Of a DNA stretch of 64,000 nt, positions 61,200 through 64,000 are shown in pieces. The position numbers and the translations under genes are program-made. A model generated the notes under the pieces. The model did not search any database, had not been told where the DNA came from, and worked only from the letters and a program-made list of their open reading frames with translations. The stretch lies in contig JACAXG010000067.1 of NCBI GenBank assembly GCA_018881555.1, positions 2,017,635-2,081,634 on the forward strand. Direction: 5' to 3'. This stretch comes from Amblyornis subalaris. Lineage: Eukaryota; Chordata; Aves; Passeriformes; Ptilonorhynchidae. Numbering within the stretch: position 1 is the stretch's first letter; each line of letters opens with the position of its first letter.

Positions 61200-64000
61200 G
61201 TCTGTGATTTATTGACTTTCTTAGCTATGTCTTCTGACTTGCAGTTCCACTCTGCCAAAGGGTATCTATATATAGAAAAAGAAATAAAAAATAAAACTCA
61301 TGGTCATATGTACTGCCACAGCTAGTATTGTATAAAGAACAGTATACACAGCAAGATGAATAATTTACAAACCTCTGCCATCTTTTCTTAGGAATTAAAA
61401 ACATCTTCCAGTGATTTCAACTGTCAGTTTTTTCCCTTCTTTGAAACTTGTCTTAAGAGCAGACTTGTTCTGTTAGGTTGCTTCTCCTTAGGGGGCCTTT
61501 GTGATCCAGGAGCAATGAAAGGGGTTTGTTGTTTTGTATGCCATAAATACAAACCAAAATATTAAACTATAGGCTATGGGCTTTTTCATCTCTCCTGACC
61601 CCGAAAAAGTAAAGTCCAAGGTCTCAATTTCTTTTCGTAATGCTATTAATAACAATATAGGCGTACAGAACAAATCCATAAAGCTTTTCGGGTTACTGAC
61701 TATCTCTCTTGCTATTTTTTCCTTCTCAGAACTTATGTCCACTTTCCTTTAGCACTTATGAAAAATATTTTAGATGAATGACCTAGAAAGACCAAATATT
61801 TTTCCCTCTCTGCAAATAACTTGTGCTTGTTATGTTTGTATACCATATTTTCCTTATTTTAGGGTGCTTTCAAAATATATTTATGAAACTGTAGCATTTA
61901 GAAAGTTTTTCTCTTTATATTAAATATACACTTGTAATTGCACACAGAATATATGTCTCAGTCATGGCCTAATATGCCTGCCTGTAAAGACAGGACCAGT
62001 TTTAAAAAATGTAACATTAATAGATAAATGAAACACTATAATTTTAGTAGATATTTTTTAATATTCTACACTGTGTGAACAGGCAGTTTTATTTAAACAG
62101 TAAAAAAACTTTCCAACATCTGCGTGGGAAATTTGCAAGCACTACTCCAAGCATATTTTTTCACATAATTCAGTGCATGCAACAAAACTGCTGAGAATAA
62201 CCAGGAAAGATTTTTATCTCACTTTTGATCACTCTCTTGTATTTTACATTAGGCTTGAAAATTCTACTTCATTGCATATTATCAGACTAGTATTTCAAAA
62301 GTAAAAAATCTGTGAGAAAAATAAACATTGATCTGTGAGAATACTGTGAATATTTTTGGAAGAGAAACAACTCACCAGTTCCTCTCAGTCTAAACCTTTT
62401 CACTATGTTAGTTTCAGTAAAGTTTTTGTTGATGGAATAGTACGAAGAAATCCANATCTCCTCTGACTTTCTCTATTCATCTTGCTATTTTTTCCCTCTA
62501 CAATCCTTATGTGCTGTCCTGAGAACAGTTGATTTGGAAAGGANATTATCTTCAGATGTATCTAATGAAACTTTTTCAGTCCCAACATTAAAGGGCATGG
62601 AAATGTTAGAAATTTTTAGACTTGGAATATTCTGGCACCATATGCTTAAGAGGACGTTTTATTGCCAGACAGTGATGTTACAGCTAAGTTACAGTTCAGC
62701 TGCCATGAGACTCATAAGACAAAGCTAATGGTTTGGAGAAACTGAAGTTATTACATATTTGAAGCCTTGCTCTACGTAGAAAGCATTTTCTTGTATTAGA
62801 TAAACAGAAACAATTTTCAAAAAAANTTTCCTACTTTTTAATCACTTTCTCTCAATTTAGACCACAATGCAATTTTGCTTGTATTTTTTTTCTGAATTTT
62901 AACTATATAACCTTTTCCGGAAGAAAGTAATATACATCAGATGCACAGTTGTTCCACGCTTTCCCATCTTTTCATCCCCACTCCAGACTCTTCACATTTT
63001 AGAAGCAGAGTTTATCTGCTATAAACAAACTACTATACTTTTATGCTTATCTCACGTGCATGGGCTGGCCGATCTGTATTACCAGAAGCTTCTCTGCCCT
63101 TCTGCATTGTTCAATTGTTTGAATAAGGGACATGCAGAAAACAGGGGAGGCATTTCAGAAAGATGTGTAGTCCAAGTGTGCACCTCTATTAAAATGTGCT
63201 GTGATTGATATGCAAGACCTGCAGGAAGAAAGCCCCATGGTGTAGGAAATAGAGAGCCTCTGATTACTGGACAAATCACAGAGCTATGCACAACATCCCA
63301 TNGAACTCTGGCTGTGGTGATTTCCGTTCGTGTTATTTTGTATTGTTAGACCTGAAGAATGTCCTACAAGACAAGATAGCTGTGTTACCTTGGAAACATC
63401 CAGCTGCCCATGGATAATCTGCCCAGCACTTTTGCCATTTTTCAGAGCTTTTAACCACTCTGGATTTTTTATTCCACTTCAGCAGCCTGACTGTAAAATA
63501 TGAGTTTGTTATGTGAGAGCAGGTCTTGCTGTCTGTCCAAAACCTGAATGTTTCTCATTTACTCCTTCTTCCGTTTCACTATTCACCCACAGAAACTGCC
63601 ATTATTGCAATAGTTTGAAAAAACATTCTTTTCTGCTTCTTGGGGATGGCCTCAAAGTGGAGCACTATTTTGCTGGACACTAATTATTTTTTCAGGTGAT
63701 TACCTACTCTCAACTTACTGTTGAGATCTGGAGTTGTATGTCTCTGATACAATAAAGAACCCAAAGATTCTGGCTGCTGCTGGTGGTCTCAGTTGTAATA
63801 TGCACACAAACTAAATAGAGGGACATCAGACAGTGTCTGTTTTTGAGATAGTGTCAAATGTATCTAAAGTAAAGGTTGAACTTCATGTTTTACTTAAAGA
63901 GACCGGCTTCTTGAGTCAGTTAAATTGAGCCACTGAGCTGTGATCCAGAAAAACTATTACAAACTTCTCATACAGACTCAAGCAATTTACTTGACCTTCC

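Larger units (their letters stand above)
53241..64000. other. AT-rich non-coding DNA, no features recognised
   Basis: Over 10 kb with no transposon or RNA gene recognised. The 153-codon minus-strand frame at 56327-56788 is the longest open frame but contains an N and no recognisable domain. A small inverted repeat lies at 55726-55748 and a polypurine stretch at 61169-61199. The segment is probably intronic or intergenic. Confidence 0.5.

Noticed and set aside
1..64000. CRISPR arrays, bacterial operons, tRNA or rRNA genes
   Set aside because: No regularly spaced repeats, no ribosome-binding-site plus ORF structure and no tRNA-like stem and TTC-loop pattern noticed; the DNA is vertebrate in character.

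Overview
This window looks like AT-rich vertebrate nuclear DNA, most likely from a bird. The main reason is the class of interspersed repeat: six fragments of CR1-type non-LTR retrotransposons. Several keep the C-terminal reading frame of the reverse-transcriptase protein and end in the short 'attctatgattctgtga'-type tail typical of bird and other reptile CR1. I see no bacterial gene organisation, rRNA, tRNA or CRISPR. Almost all open reading frames are short, contain no family I recognise, and fit chance ORFs in introns or intergenic DNA. No complete known protein-coding gene can be named.

Layout. 1-3.3 kb: unique DNA, then two CR1 fragments lying tail to tail. 3.3-16.4 kb: unique DNA with a TA microsatellite (8.7 kb), a small tandem duplication (9.9 kb) and a minus-strand CR1 (10.0-10.5 kb). 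16.4-16.9 kb: a plus-strand CR1. 17-25 kb: unique DNA with a weak candidate exon pair (21.6 and 22.2 kb). 25.3-25.75 kb: an isolated CpG-rich block carrying a 24-bp minisatellite. 29.4-30.0 kb: a CR1 that has lost its 3' end. 35.5-36.7 kb: a probable solo endogenous-retrovirus LTR with near-matching inverted termini and a 5-bp target duplication. 43.2-43.45 kb: the best gene signal, a CCAAT/TATA promoter followed by a short coding first exon ending in a perfect consensus splice donor. A second spliced-exon-like segment lies at 44.6 kb. 48.6-48.8 kb: a minus-strand terminal-exon candidate. 52.6-53.2 kb: the best preserved CR1. 53.3-64 kb: unique AT-rich DNA with little I can interpret.

The simplest reading is intronic and intergenic DNA of one or more long genes. 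The promoter/exon at 43.3 kb may be an alternative first exon of a gene whose remaining exons lie to the right, perhaps beyond the window. No genes can be shown to work together here. Scattered single N bases are strongly uneven (about 5 in the first 20 kb, about 66 in the next 25 kb), which may reflect masked ambiguous or heterozygous positions.
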